64,000 nucleotides of DNA from Marisediminitalea aggregata (GCF_900129565.1 NZ_FQWD01000005.1:137941-201940); one strand, 5' to 3'; counted from the first letter of the stretch, positions 15,581-25,759 are shown. A program made the numbers and translations. Notes: a model not told the origin generated them from the sequence alone.

Positions 15581-18283
15581 ATGAGTAAAACCAATGCGTC
15601 ATATCATGCACAATCCGGCGACGAGGTCCTCCAGGCATTGTCGTCGCGTTCATCGGGCTTAACCGACGACGAAGTCTCAGCACGTCTGCAGCAGTACGGA
15701 CCCAATAAACTGCCCCAGGCCCCGCAAACCGGCACGTTCACCCGGTTTATTAAACAATTCGCTAATCTGCTGGTTATTGTACTTATTGTAGCCGGTGTCC
15801 TGACTGCATTACTGCAGCACTGGATAGACTCGTTTGTCATCTTTGGCGTGGTCATTGTTAATGCCATTATTGGTGTGATTCAGGAGGGCAAAGCGGAAAA
15901 AGCTATGGACTCCATTCGCAACATGTTGGCACTGAAGGCCGCGGTAATTCGAAACGGCAAGCGCCGCACACTGGAAGGCGACAGCCTGGTACCGGGTGAC
16001 ATTGTGTTGCTGGAAGCGGGTGACAAAGTGCCCGCAGATTTGCGCCTGCTGCGCAGCCATGGACTGGCCATCCAGGAAAGCCTGCTAACCGGCGAGTCGT
16101 TACCGGTTGAAAAACACACCAAGGCGGTATCGGAAGACGCCGGACTGGGGGACCGGGAATGCCTCGCATTCAGTGGCACCAGCGTTACAGCCGGGCAGGG
16201 CATGGGTGTGGTAATTGCCACCGGCGCTACTACCGAAATCGGTCGTATTGGCGGCTTGCTGTCGGATGTGCAAAAGCTGACAACGCCGCTGGTGGAACAA
16301 ATGGACGTACTGGCAAAGTGGATCACCGGCATTATTCTGGCCATTGCTGTGGTGTTGTTACTGGTGGGGACCTGGATTCTGGAACAACCTTTTACCGAGT
16401 TGTTCCTGGCAGTGGTGGGCTTGTCGGTCGCTGCTATTCCTGAGGGTTTACCTGCCGTACTGACCATTACCCTGGCAGTAGGTGTGCAGTCGATGGCAAA
16501 ACGCAATGCGATTGTGCGGGTGTTACCTGCTATTGAAACACTGGGCTCTGTGTCGGTTATTTGCTCAGACAAAACCGGCACTTTTACCCGCAATGAAATG
16601 ATGGTGGTCAGCGCGGTGACCCAAGATGCGCATTTTGAGGTTGATGGTGAAGGGTATGCGCCGGTTGGTGACATCCTGTTAGACGGTGAACCTACGGCGC
16701 CACAACAGCATTCGGTACTGCGCGATATGGCCCGATTAAGTGCCTTGTGTAACGACGCGGAAATACACTCTAAATCAGGCCAGTGGGGCATAGAAGGCGA
16801 TCCCATGGAAGCGGCCTTGCTGTCGTTTGCGGGAAAGGTAACGATGCCGGATGGCGGTGATTTTCGTCACGACTGGCCGCGTACTGATGTCTTGCCTTTT
16901 GATTCTGCCAGGCAGTTTATGGCAACGTTGAATCACAACCACAATGGCACCGGGTTAGTACTTGTAAAAGGCGCTCCAGAGGTGATCCTCAAACGCTGTG
17001 GGTCGGTGCTCAGCGGCGATGGCAGCCACAGTGATTTAGTACCTGAGGCCTGGCTGGACAAAGCTGAGGCGTTGGCCAGACAAGGGCAGCGCGTACTTGC
17101 ATTGGCCGGTAAACTGGTGTCGGCGGAGCATACTGTGCTGGCGGCGCAAGATGTCGATAATGGACTGTGCTTACTGGGTTTAGTGGGGTTAATTGACCCG
17201 CCGCGGCAGGAAGCGATTGAGGCAGTGAAAACCTGTCGCGCTGCGCGGATTCAGGTCAAGATGATCACCGGTGACCACGCTGTAACCGCGCAGGCTATAG
17301 GCAAGCAGCTCGGGCTGGCGCACGGCAGTGTATTAACCGGCACGCAACTGGATGCGCTGTCTGACGATGAGCTGAAACAGGCCGTGCAAAGCACGGATAT
17401 CTTTGCCCGCACTACGCCAGAGCACAAGTTGCGTCTGGTGATGGCTCTGCAATCTCTTGGGTTAACCGTATCCATGACCGGTGACGGTGTAAACGACGCG
17501 CCTTCGCTGAAACGGGCTGATGCCGGTGTTGCCATGGGGCTGAAGGGCAGTGAGGCGGCCAAGGAAGCGGCGGAAGTGGTGCTGGCCGACGATAACTTTG
17601 CCTCTATTGCGGCGGCAGTTGAACAGGGCAGAACGGTTTACGCCAATATCAAAAAGGTCGTGAGCTGGACGCTGCCTACCAACGCCGGTGAAGCACTGAC
17701 GATTATTGTTGCCATGCTGGCTGGCTTGCCGTACCCCATCACGCCGGTGCAGATTTTGTGGGTCAATATGATCACAGCGGTCACATTGGGTATGGCGCTA
17801 GCGTTTGAGCCCACCGACAAGGACACCATGAAAAAACCACCGCGTCCGCGAGGGCAGGCACTGATTCAGCCCGCGCTGGTGTGGCAGATTATGCTGGTTG
17901 GCAGCCTGTTTTTCCTGGCGGTGTTCAGTATTTATCAGTACGCCATTGAGGCCGGACATGAAGTGGAATACGCGCGCACTCAGGCAATGAACATGCTGGT
18001 GGGACTCGAAATCTTCTACCTGTTTTTCATTCGTACCATGCACCGCAGGTCCATTAGTTTGTCGGGTATCCGAGGAACCAGGGTCGTATGGTCAGCGGTT
18101 GGATTTGTGGTCATTGCTCAACTGGCTATTTGCTACATTCCTGTATTGCAAACGGTGTTTGGCACTCGCGCGCCAGATATCACCGACAACTTACTGATTG
18201 TGTTAACGGGTATCGTAATGTTGATCGTACTCGAAATGGAAAAAGTGATCAGACTCAACGTGTATGCGAGGGTAAAAAAGTGA
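15581..18283 (+). CDS. P2-type cation-transporting ATPase
   Basis: A 900-residue P-type ATPase of the Ca2+/Na+-like P2 group. In order: cation ATPase N-terminal domain, two membrane helices, actuator domain with LTGES, helix with AAIPEGLP (ion-binding region), phosphorylation motif CSDKTGTFT with Asp at about 330, KGAPE in the nucleotide domain, MTGDGVNDAPSLKRADAGVAMG hinge, and C-terminal helices with LWVNMITAVTLG. The usual Leu of DKTGTLT is Phe. ATG 15581 is preferred over an upstream frame because GGGAG is seven bases before it. It should export a cation (Ca2+, Na+ or similar) from the cytoplasm; the ion cannot be fixed from sequence by eye. Confidence 0.93.
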   Translation: MSKTNASYHAQSGDEVLQALSSRSSGLTDDEVSARLQQYGPNKLPQAPQTGTFTRFIKQFANLLVIVLIVAGVLTALLQHWIDSFVIFGVVIVNAIIGVIQEGKAEKAMDSIRNMLALKAAVIRNGKRRTLEGDSLVPGDIVLLEAGDKVPADLRLLRSHGLAIQESLLTGESLPVEKHTKAVSEDAGLGDRECLAFSGTSVTAGQGMGVVIATGATTEIGRIGGLLSDVQKLTTPLVEQMDVLAKWITGIILAIAVVLLLVGTWILEQPFTELFLAVVGLSVAAIPEGLPAVLTITLAVGVQSMAKRNAIVRVLPAIETLGSVSVICSDKTGTFTRNEMMVVSAVTQDAHFEVDGEGYAPVGDILLDGEPTAPQQHSVLRDMARLSALCNDAEIHSKSGQWGIEGDPMEAALLSFAGKVTMPDGGDFRHDWPRTDVLPFDSARQFMATLNHNHNGTGLVLVKGAPEVILKRCGSVLSGDGSHSDLVPEAWLDKAEALARQGQRVLALAGKLVSAEHTVLAAQDVDNGLCLLGLVGLIDPPRQEAIEAVKTCRAARIQVKMITGDHAVTAQAIGKQLGLAHGSVLTGTQLDALSDDELKQAVQSTDIFARTTPEHKLRLVMALQSLGLTVSMTGDGVNDAPSLKRADAGVAMGLKGSEAAKEAAEVVLADDNFASIAAAVEQGRTVYANIKKVVSWTLPTNAGEALTIIVAMLAGLPYPITPVQILWVNMITAVTLGMALAFEPTDKDTMKKPPRPRGQALIQPALVWQIMLVGSLFFLAVFSIYQYAIEAGHEVEYARTQAMNMLVGLEIFYLFFIRTMHRRSISLSGIRGTRVVWSAVGFVVIAQLAICYIPVLQTVFGTRAPDITDNLLIVLTGIVMLIVLEMEKVIRLNVYARVKK

Positions 18284-18369
18284 CCGCCGCCTAGAGACAA
18301 CCCGGCTGTTTATCTGGCAGACTAGCCTGAGGCGAGTTAAGAAGAACAAACGGATAGGTGACAGGCAGT

Positions 18370-19485
18370 ATGACGCAACGTCCATTACTCAGGCATATTC
18401 GCGATCACAAAGCACTGTTCCTGGAAATTGCCCGCTTGCGTGACCGCGCAGTGGGTGAACTGGGACTGACAAACTACGAATTTCACAAAACCCCGAAATT
18501 CATTAGCAGCACGGGCGAACGGCTCACCATTGAACCTGAGCGCAGTATTATTTTGCCCACTACCGACCTGTTGCGGGGTGTGAAGTCAAAACTAGTTCGT
18601 GCCATTGACGGATTTTCCATTGTGCCGCACAGCGACTGTGGCTATCGCTACCCCACAGCAGCACTGGCCGGTAAAGACGCGCCGTTCATCAAACGACTGC
18701 GTTCGGAGTACTTCCACCGGGTCGACGAAGATCGCAGTATCTGCCGTCCGGTGAATTTGTCGTTTGGCATTAAAAGCCGGGGCAAGGCCGATAACCGCCA
18801 GGAGTATGAAGTCTGGGTGCCCGAAGAATTACTAGAGGAAGATCCGGCCCCGTTGCTAGTGAATCAATACGGTGAGGACTTGCCGGACGATGTCCGTCAC
18901 TTTGCTCAGCAACCGGCGTTAATTCACGGTTGGATGGGGGTGAAACGCGCTGCGTTTGAAGCGTTATTCCGGCCACCAGCGGCAATGGGGGATTTGCTGT
19001 TGTGTGTGGGCATGTCGGTAGACGCCTATAACATTGGTGCACGCCCCGATTTGTCGTTTTCGCCAGAGGCAGACAGTTCTATCGCCGTCAGTAACGCCGA
19101 ACTGGAATGGGAGATCATGGGCTACTATGCCCCGATTGGCGCGCATTTCGACCATGACACCCTGTGGGCTGCTATTAACCACACGCTTGAAGCGATTGGT
19201 GAGCCGCTCAATACTCTGTATGCCAATGACATCATTCCGATTATGGAAAGCAAGACCGAGCGTATCCTCAGTACTATTGAAGCGCATGGTGCCAGGCCAG
19301 AGGACATCCAGCGGTTGAATCTGCGTCCGTGGGAGTTCCTGCAAACCAGTAGTGAGCACCGGGTTAAAAGCCAGGACCCCAATCGCAAAGTGAATTTCCT
19401 CGGGCGTCTGAACCGGCTGTTTTATCAACCGGAACATCAGTTGCCATCAATACAATTCCTGCACGACCTGATCGCCGACAGCTAG
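18370..19485 (+). CDS. Conserved-looking protein of unknown function
   Basis: A 371-residue soluble protein without signal peptide or membrane segment. It begins MTQRPLLRHIRDHKALFLE and contains a well-structured mix of helices and strands, with SIILPTTDLLRGV, HSDCGYRYPTAAL and WEIMGYYAPIGAHFDHDTLW as distinctive stretches. I recognise no family or catalytic motif. The start at 18370 follows an AGG-containing leader; an ATG 12 bp upstream is possible. It is 86 bp past the P-type ATPase gene on the same strand, so co-transcription is possible, but no functional tie is evident. Confidence 0.7.
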   Translation: MTQRPLLRHIRDHKALFLEIARLRDRAVGELGLTNYEFHKTPKFISSTGERLTIEPERSIILPTTDLLRGVKSKLVRAIDGFSIVPHSDCGYRYPTAALAGKDAPFIKRLRSEYFHRVDEDRSICRPVNLSFGIKSRGKADNRQEYEVWVPEELLEEDPAPLLVNQYGEDLPDDVRHFAQQPALIHGWMGVKRAAFEALFRPPAAMGDLLLCVGMSVDAYNIGARPDLSFSPEADSSIAVSNAELEWEIMGYYAPIGAHFDHDTLWAAINHTLEAIGEPLNTLYANDIIPIMESKTERILSTIEAHGARPEDIQRLNLRPWEFLQTSSEHRVKSQDPNRKVNFLGRLNRLFYQPEHQLPSIQFLHDLIADS

Positions 19486-19616
19486 CGCAAAGCGTTAGCC
19501 TGTCTTGCGCGGCAACGTGTCTGCCGATAGCGGGTTGACAGTGTAACCAGGCCCTGTGCTATACAAACAAATCCAACAAAAACGATAAATAAACAATAAG
19601 ACAGAAAGGTAGCCTC

Positions 19617-21395
19617 ATGCAGACTTTGTTTACCCGGCAACTGGGTCGTATGCGACAGGGATTCGTACACCTCACACTATTGGCGGGACTTCTTTTTACC
19701 CACCACGCCCTGGCCAGCGAAGCAGACCAGGCATTTGAATCGCTCTACAAGGAAGAGTGGCAAAAACGACAGCTGCAATATGCGGTAGATGAAAATGCCG
19801 ACGTGAGTCGCATACCGGTGAAGCTACCCACCGTGCATGCACAAGCTCAAGCTGAACGGTTAGCCTACTGGGAGTCGGTGCTAAGCAAGCTCGATGGGAT
19901 TTCGCTGAACGATCTGACCGACGAAAACCAAATCAACTACCGGGTATTTAAATTTCAGATTCAAAGCCTGATCAACGACCAGAAATTCAAACTCTATGAA
20001 AAGCCGCTGACCGGCGATACCTCTTTCTGGGGCGATTTGACCTACATGCCAAAAGGGCAGTTTCTCAGTCAGCAGGATTACGAAAACTACCTGTTGTGGC
20101 TGGCCGATATGCCGCGTTACTTTGAAGAACAGATCGCGAATATGCGAGCGGGTCTGGCCCGAGGCTTTACGCCACCGGCAATTGCGCTGGTAGGCCGGGA
20201 TGCGACAGCCGCTTCTGTTGCGAATGCGGCACCCAAAGACACCATCTACTTTAAGCCGTTTTCCGCGTTTCCGGCGACGTTCTCTGATGAACTAAAACAA
20301 ACTCTGTCGGCAGAGGCCGAAAAGGTGATTCGGTCGTCGGTAATCCCGGCTTATCAGCAACTGCTTACTTTCCTTGCCGACACGTATATTCCGGGAGCCG
20401 TGACCGAGCTGGATGCCTTCTCGTTGCCCAACGGACGCGATTTTTATCAGTCGCAAATTTTTAAGTACACTACGTTAACCCTGTCGCCAGAAGAGATTCA
20501 TGAGATTGGCCTGGGCGAAGTGCGAAAAATAAAAGCGCGAATGCACGACATTATGCGAGAAGTCGAATTCGACGGAGATTTGTCGGCCTTTCTGACGTTT
20601 CTGCGCACTGACCCGCAATTCTATGTCACCACGCCACAGGCCCTGCTGGACCGTGCGGCCTGGACTGCGAAGGAATTTGATGCGGTAGCCAAAAACTGGT
20701 TCGGTCGCTTGCCTCGCAGCCGGTTCGCCATTATTCCGGTACCCGACGATATCGCTCCCTATTACACTGCCGGTCGCGGTGGTCCGGGTATGTATCTGGT
20801 CAATATCTATGATTTGCCATCGCGCCCGTTGTATTCGCTGCCTGCGCTGACCCTACACGAATCAGCGCCTGGTCATGCATTCCAGATGCCGCTGGCAGCA
20901 GAGAATGAAGACATACCGGCGTTCCGACGCAACACTTATATCTCAGCTTATGGTGAAGGCTGGGCGCTTTACTCTGAAAAACTGGGTGAAGAAATGGGCA
21001 TGTACCACACGCCTTATGAAATCTTCGGCATGCTGAGCTATCAAATGTGGCGGGCAGCGCGACTGGTGGTGGATACGGGTATTCACGCCAAAGGCTGGAG
21101 CCGCAAACAGGCGCAGGATTTTATGAAGAATAATACCGCGCTGTCAGTGCATGAAGTGACCACCGAAGTGGATCGCTACATTGCCTGGCCAGGGCAGGCA
21201 CTGTCCTACTATTTGGGACAAATGAAAATTGAGGCGCTGCGAGCCAAGGCTGAGAAGGCGCTTGGAAGCAAATTCGATATTCGCGCTTTCCACGATACTG
21301 TGCTGCAACTCGGTTCTGTGCCGTTGTCAGTGTTGGAAGCTCGTATTGAGCGCTTTATTGCAGAAGGCGGTCCGTCGCCGTATAGCAATCTTTAA
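19617..21395 (+). CDS. DUF885 family putative zinc hydrolase, secreted
   Basis: A 592-residue protein with a signal peptide ending HHALA before SEADQ, so periplasmic. The DUF885 hallmark LTLHESAPGHAFQ starts near residue 411 (His at about 414) and is followed by AYGEGWALYSEKLGEEMG; His, Glu, His and the downstream Glu form a gluzincin-like metal site. Family members are thought to be metallopeptidases or related hydrolases, but their substrates are poorly known. AAAGG precedes the ATG at good distance. Length is typical for the family. Confidence 0.88.
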   Translation: MQTLFTRQLGRMRQGFVHLTLLAGLLFTHHALASEADQAFESLYKEEWQKRQLQYAVDENADVSRIPVKLPTVHAQAQAERLAYWESVLSKLDGISLNDLTDENQINYRVFKFQIQSLINDQKFKLYEKPLTGDTSFWGDLTYMPKGQFLSQQDYENYLLWLADMPRYFEEQIANMRAGLARGFTPPAIALVGRDATAASVANAAPKDTIYFKPFSAFPATFSDELKQTLSAEAEKVIRSSVIPAYQQLLTFLADTYIPGAVTELDAFSLPNGRDFYQSQIFKYTTLTLSPEEIHEIGLGEVRKIKARMHDIMREVEFDGDLSAFLTFLRTDPQFYVTTPQALLDRAAWTAKEFDAVAKNWFGRLPRSRFAIIPVPDDIAPYYTAGRGGPGMYLVNIYDLPSRPLYSLPALTLHESAPGHAFQMPLAAENEDIPAFRRNTYISAYGEGWALYSEKLGEEMGMYHTPYEIFGMLSYQMWRAARLVVDTGIHAKGWSRKQAQDFMKNNTALSVHEVTTEVDRYIAWPGQALSYYLGQMKIEALRAKAEKALGSKFDIRAFHDTVLQLGSVPLSVLEARIERFIAEGGPSPYSNL

Positions 21396-21412
21396 TTGAT
21401 CACATTGACCGG

Positions 21413-21431
21413 GTGGGCTGATGTAGCCCAC
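21413..21431 (+). terminator. Hairpin after the DUF885 gene
   Basis: GTGGGCT and AGCCCAC pair around a five-base loop, 18 bases past the DUF885 stop. There is no T-run after it, so it is a weak or factor-assisted terminator at best. The rest of the gap to 21668 shows nothing recognisable. Confidence 0.4.
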
Positions 21432-21668
21432 TCATGGCAAAGATCTGCGACATAAGCTACCACTTCTATCGACTTGCTAAATACATTCAGCGTCATCGGT
21501 TTATTCTGTTTAATGTGCAGTTCCATTCAGGCAGCTTACTGCCTTAATAGCCCTCGGATAACACCTAAATAAGTCAGACACACCTTTGCTTACACATTGG
21601 GCATTGTAGTCGTTGGAATGTGCCGTTAACGTTGATTGACTCCTCTGAATGGTAAAAGCATACGGACT

Positions 21669-22409
21669 ATGAACCAGTTAATACGAGACGACAGCCCCGC
21701 ACCGATTTGGCATCAGTTGCTGGCGTTGTTTGCGCTAACGGTTGTGACTCAAATGAGCAACATTGCGTTTCAGAAGCTTGCTAACAATGAACCGTTTTTG
21801 CCAACGGTTTTGCCGGGTCTGCTTTTTCTGTCGGTACTCACATTACCGGCCTTGTTCATTGGCCTGACGTTAGGCCGTAAAGTCGGGCTTGGGCTCATTA
21901 ACCGTAAAACCCTTGAAGAGGGTCGTATCGGCGGCGGTTTGCGATTCGCGGTAATAGCGGCAATTCCATTGGGATTCTGTATGCTTGCATTACGTTGGTT
22001 GCTGGCTGATAGCTTACCCGCAGAGTTGCCCGCGTATGGATTTCGAGGCCCGGTGGGCGGACTACTGGTTAGCGTCGGCGCGGCGGTAGGCGAAGAGATT
22101 TGGTTCCGTTTTGGCTTGATGACCCTGCTGTTATATATCGCAAGCAAAATGCGCCACTCTGCGCTGGACACCCACACAATACCGATCATTATTATTCTGG
22201 TGGTTGGATTCGGATTTGGTCTGGCGCATATCCCCAGCGTAGTTGCGTACGGTGCTAATACCTCATTTGCGGTATGGGCTACCATTGGCGGGAATGTCGC
22301 GGTTGCGGTGCTATACGGCTGGTGTTACTGGCGTTACGGTTTGTTATCTGCCATTACGGCGCATTTTAGTGTTGATGTGGTATTACACGTGCTGCCAGCG
22401 CTCATGTAA
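21669..22409 (+). CDS. CPBP-family intramembrane metalloprotease
   Basis: A 246-residue polytopic protein with the CPBP (Abi/Rce1-like) motifs: VGEEIWFRFGLM (EExxxR), FGLAHIPSV and a final HFSVDVVLH. About seven or eight membrane helices. Such proteins cleave membrane-embedded peptides or process prenylated or bacteriocin-related substrates; many bacterial ones have no known target. The ATG at 21669 gives a short N-terminus before the first helix; an upstream start at 21636 is less likely. No partner gene is linked. Confidence 0.85.
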   Translation: MNQLIRDDSPAPIWHQLLALFALTVVTQMSNIAFQKLANNEPFLPTVLPGLLFLSVLTLPALFIGLTLGRKVGLGLINRKTLEEGRIGGGLRFAVIAAIPLGFCMLALRWLLADSLPAELPAYGFRGPVGGLLVSVGAAVGEEIWFRFGLMTLLLYIASKMRHSALDTHTIPIIIILVVGFGFGLAHIPSVVAYGANTSFAVWATIGGNVAVAVLYGWCYWRYGLLSAITAHFSVDVVLHVLPALM

Positions 22410-22440
22410 CGAGCAGCTGGCGTATGTGCACATCCTGGCG

Positions 22441-23667
22441 CTACAGGGCTTTCTTGGTTGGGAATACCACATTCGCAAAAATCAGACCCGCCACCAGTGA
22501 CATAAAAATCAAAAATACGTCCTGGCCCAAATGATCGACATTCACAAAGTCCTGCCCGGAAATAAACGAATTCAGGCCAATGTAGGTTTTCGAGCCTGGT
22601 ACCAGAACAATCAGGCCGTGCATGGCGACAATGGTGGCTGGCTGATTAGCGATGCGGGTAAAGGCATTCGCCAGAATACCCAGCGAGAATGCGCCTACGA
22701 AACTACCTATGCTTTGAGGCAGATAGTCAGACGCCAGGGCTGTGCTGCTGTAGGCCAGCAGGGCAGAAGCCAGCGCCCATGGAATGTGTTTGGGACGGGT
22801 TTTAAATATTGCCACCAGGCCAAAACACAGCACAATGACCGCCAGCCAGGTCGACCAGTAGGGCAGTGAGGCGGCAGGGTTATAGGTGTTTTCGCCAAAC
22901 ACACTAAAGCCGGTCGCCACCCCCAGGTAAGCACCAAAATACAATTTAAATAACTGCATTAATGCGTCCATGACCCGGGCCGTGCCCGATACCATGTTAC
23001 GCGACGACAATTCGGCTAGGCCCATGGTAAGCGCGAGGCCGGGCACAAAGATGATAACCGAGGATAATATGGTTAGCGGAATATTCATCCCCGGGTCGAA
23101 ATGCCGGCTAAACGCACAGGCCAAAAAGGCGACGAAATAGGCCGCCACAGGCTCCATCATCAGCGCAACGCGCTTGGAGCGTTCAGACCACAGCACCCAA
23201 AAATACACCACCAGACCCAGAATGGCCGACCAGTACATTTCAGACCAGCTGCCGCCCATCAACAAGGAGAACGCACCGGTTGAGATACCGTAAGAAAAAC
23301 CGGTAACCCACTTGCCATAGGGGCTCGGCATGGCATCGATTTCGCTGAGCTGCTTGTCGGCTTCTGACAGGGTCAGCTGGCCGGTGAGCAACTGATTGGC
23401 AAGCTCATCGGTGCGGGACAGAGAATTTAAATCCAGCTCGCCAGGATCAAGTCGTGCCGCATGACTGTATTCGTCTTCGTGACGGTCGCTCCAGATAACC
23501 ACCGACAGGGATGTGGGTGTTGAAATAAATGAGGCATGTACGCCTAAGTAGCGCGCTACCTCATTCAGATAGGCTTCAAGGCGAAACGCTGGAGTACCGT
23601 ATTTGTGCAGCATTTTTCCCAGTTTCAATATGAAACGGCGGATTTGAATAAATTCTTTGGTATCCAA
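22441..23667 (-). CDS. ThrE-like threonine/serine exporter
   Basis: A 408-residue protein with a cytosolic N-terminal part of about 130 residues (YGTPAFRLEAYLNEVARYLG and later PSPYGKWV) and about ten membrane helices. It joins the two halves that are separate genes as YjjP and YjjB in Escherichia coli, matching the single-chain ThrE form. The second half starts near the AYLGVATGFSVFG region. It probably exports threonine/serine or, as proposed for YjjPB, small dicarboxylates. It is convergent with the CPBP gene and divergent from the lipoprotein gene at 23798. Confidence 0.88.
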   Translation of the reverse strand: MDTKEFIQIRRFILKLGKMLHKYGTPAFRLEAYLNEVARYLGVHASFISTPTSLSVVIWSDRHEDEYSHAARLDPGELDLNSLSRTDELANQLLTGQLTLSEADKQLSEIDAMPSPYGKWVTGFSYGISTGAFSLLMGGSWSEMYWSAILGLVVYFWVLWSERSKRVALMMEPVAAYFVAFLACAFSRHFDPGMNIPLTILSSVIIFVPGLALTMGLAELSSRNMVSGTARVMDALMQLFKLYFGAYLGVATGFSVFGENTYNPAASLPYWSTWLAVIVLCFGLVAIFKTRPKHIPWALASALLAYSSTALASDYLPQSIGSFVGAFSLGILANAFTRIANQPATIVAMHGLIVLVPGSKTYIGLNSFISGQDFVNVDHLGQDVFLIFMSLVAGLIFANVVFPTKKAL

Positions 23668-23797
23668 CGGTTAACTCTGCTTTAAGATAGACTGGCTGAC
23701 GAGGGGCTAAATTACCATGGTGGGCAATAGAGCGGAACCTTTACCGTAAATAAGCGCCTAAAACCTTATAACGTCAGCTAAGACTACCGGAGGGAGT

Positions 23798-24283
23798 ATG
23801 AAAAAATCGCTGTTAGTGGCTTTCAGCATATTGCTGTTGTCTGCCTGTACAACAACGCGACTCAGTGATGAGGCCATGGGGACTTTAATTGAAGACTTTA
23901 TCGCTTCTGAGCAAATTGAGAACCGACATTCGGTGTCTGCCTTCACGCTGGACAGCTACGGTGAGTTAAATGACGAGTATGTGATTTTTCGCAGTGCGCC
24001 CATGCGCCACTATCTGATTAAGCTGGCGCCGCGCTGTTCCGAGCTGAGCTTTTCCATGGGGCTGGTGCTACACAGGCGTTTTGGCAACACCCTGAGTGAA
24101 GGATTGGACTATGTGTATGTGCCGGACTCACTGCCATTTAAGTGTTTTATTAACAAAATATACCCGTTGACCAAGGCGCAGCATGACGCGCTCAGAAACA
24201 ACATTAAAGCCGAAATAACCGAACTGAAGCTGAAGGAAGAACACGCCTCCGACAGCGAAACGCCGGAACCTGCCGCAGAATAA
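23798..24283 (+). CDS. DUF6491-like lipoprotein
   Basis: A 161-residue protein with a lipoprotein signal (LLLSAC, Cys at about 17). GGAGG just before ATG 23798 is an excellent ribosome site. The body shows a pattern I associate with DUF6491: FRSAPMRHYLIKLAPRCSEL, then DYVYVPDSLPFKCFINKIYPL, with two conserved cysteines, followed by an acidic low-complexity tail. No function is known. It is 94 bp upstream of ycjX on the same strand. Confidence 0.7.
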   Translation: MKKSLLVAFSILLLSACTTTRLSDEAMGTLIEDFIASEQIENRHSVSAFTLDSYGELNDEYVIFRSAPMRHYLIKLAPRCSELSFSMGLVLHRRFGNTLSEGLDYVYVPDSLPFKCFINKIYPLTKAQHDALRNNIKAEITELKLKEEHASDSETPEPAAE

Positions 24284-24326
24284 GCTGTAACAAATTGTGG
24301 CAAACCCTTGAAGTTAATGCAGTAAC

Positions 24327-24362
24327 AGCCCATGTTAGCAGTATTCTTGTTAATAATGGGCT
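24327..24362 (+). promoter_or_regulatory. Inverted repeat in the ycjX leader
   Basis: AGCCCAT (24327-24333) and ATGGGCT (24356-24362) are perfect inverted arms with a 22-base loop, ending 15 bases before the ycjX start. It could be an operator or a leader hairpin near the ribosome site. No match to a known site was recognised. Confidence 0.3.
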
Positions 24363-24377
24363 CACTGCTGAACCGCT

Positions 24378-25757
24378 ATGCGTAAATTAATCGACGCCAT
24401 TCTCACCCCGGCCAAACAGGCCAGGACGCTGGGTGCCAACCAATGGCAGCGCTGGTTCTTGCAATCAGAGCATCGCTTTACCATCACCGGATTGAGTCGC
24501 AGCGGCAAGTCCATGCTGTTTACCAGCCTGATGACCGTGCTGAAATACCGCAGCGAAGAACAGTACCAGTGCTTGCCGTTACTGCGTTACTTGCCCATGG
24601 AGCTGGTTGACCAAATGTGGCTGGAGCCGCTGAACGACCTGCCCATGTTTCCGGTTGAGCAACACATTGAAGATCTTGCGGCAGGGCAGTGGCCGCCTGC
24701 CACGGAGTCGGTGGCCGGGTTTAAACTGATAGTGCGTCTGCGTCAGGCGCACCAACTAAAAAGATACCTGTTGCCCTATACCGATGTGGTGTTTGAGTTT
24801 ATTGACTATCCGGGAGAGTGGCTGAGTGATTTGCCTATGCTGGGCAAAACCTACACGCAGTGGTCAGATTCGGCGTGGGCGCAACAAATGAATGCGCCTC
24901 AGCAGCGGTATGCAAAAAGCTGGCATGACTGTGTGAATGCCTTTGACTTTGAGCAGCCGCCTACCCCAGGAAACGTTCAGCAACTGGTGAATGCCTATCG
25001 ACGTTATTTGCAGGAAGCCAAGTCGAAGGGAATTTCCATGCTGCAGCCAGGCAGCTTTTTGATTCCTGGTTCTGGTTTTGATTTCACCCAACAGGGCTTT
25101 ACACCGCTGCCTTCACGTATCAGTAGTGATGTGGCGAGCCCGTGGACCCAATGTTTTACGCAACATTTCGAGGCATTTAAACACCAATGGCTCGAAAAGT
25201 TAAAGAAAGACACCTTTCGCCAGACTGATAAGCAAATCATTCTGGTGGACTTGTTTGAAGGCTTGAATCACAGTCGCAGCCACCTTTATCAGCTGCGCGA
25301 AACCCTTAGCCATTTGGCCGACACCTTTGTGTATGGCAACGAAAACTGGTTTAAGCGCCACGTGCTGCAGCAGCAAGGCATTGCCAAAGTGGCCTTTGTG
25401 GCAACCAAGGCGGACCTGGTGCCTGTTGGGCAACGTGACGCTTTATTGTCATTATTAAAAGACGTGACCCGCGGTGCAACGGCCCGATTTAAAGACGGCG
25501 AAGTTCAGTTTGAGCATTTTCTGGTATCGGCCATTCAGGCTACCGATGAAGGCAGTCACGACAACGCCCTGCGCTATATGAATGACGAAGGGCGTTACAT
25601 GGAAGCTGAATTTGAAGCGCTGCCGCCTGACTTAAAATCCATGCCCGAAGACGAACATTACCCGGTGTTACCGGCTGCGGTACCCCCTGATTATCTGGCG
25701 CGTATGCTCAATGGCAAGGGGCTCGACCGTTTATTGCAATTCTTATTGGAGAAGTAG
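24378..25757 (+). CDS. ycjX: YcjX family P-loop protein
   Basis: A 459-residue YcjX-type protein, a GTPase/ATPase-like stress protein. The P-loop TGLSRSGKSMLF lies near residues 38-50, with FEFIDYPGEWL as a Walker B-like element and FVATKADLVP as an NKxD-like base-recognition motif. In Escherichia coli ycjX and ycjF are induced with the phage-shock response. Here no psp genes are adjacent and no good sigma-54 promoter was found upstream. It is followed two bases later by ycjF, as in many proteobacteria. Confidence 0.92.
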   Translation: MRKLIDAILTPAKQARTLGANQWQRWFLQSEHRFTITGLSRSGKSMLFTSLMTVLKYRSEEQYQCLPLLRYLPMELVDQMWLEPLNDLPMFPVEQHIEDLAAGQWPPATESVAGFKLIVRLRQAHQLKRYLLPYTDVVFEFIDYPGEWLSDLPMLGKTYTQWSDSAWAQQMNAPQQRYAKSWHDCVNAFDFEQPPTPGNVQQLVNAYRRYLQEAKSKGISMLQPGSFLIPGSGFDFTQQGFTPLPSRISSDVASPWTQCFTQHFEAFKHQWLEKLKKDTFRQTDKQIILVDLFEGLNHSRSHLYQLRETLSHLADTFVYGNENWFKRHVLQQQGIAKVAFVATKADLVPVGQRDALLSLLKDVTRGATARFKDGEVQFEHFLVSAIQATDEGSHDNALRYMNDEGRYMEAEFEALPPDLKSMPEDEHYPVLPAAVPPDYLARMLNGKGLDRLLQFLLEK

Positions 25758-25759
25758 CC

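Noticed and set aside
15880..16806. Long open frame on the minus strand inside the P-type ATPase gene
   Set aside because: The sense strand carries all ATPase motifs; the antisense product is Ser/Pro/Thr-rich low-complexity sequence typical of a shadow frame.
24298..24313. Possible sigma-54 promoter before ycjX (TGGCA...TTGA)
   Set aside because: The GG-N10-GC spacing rule fails: the -12 element lacks GC at the required position.
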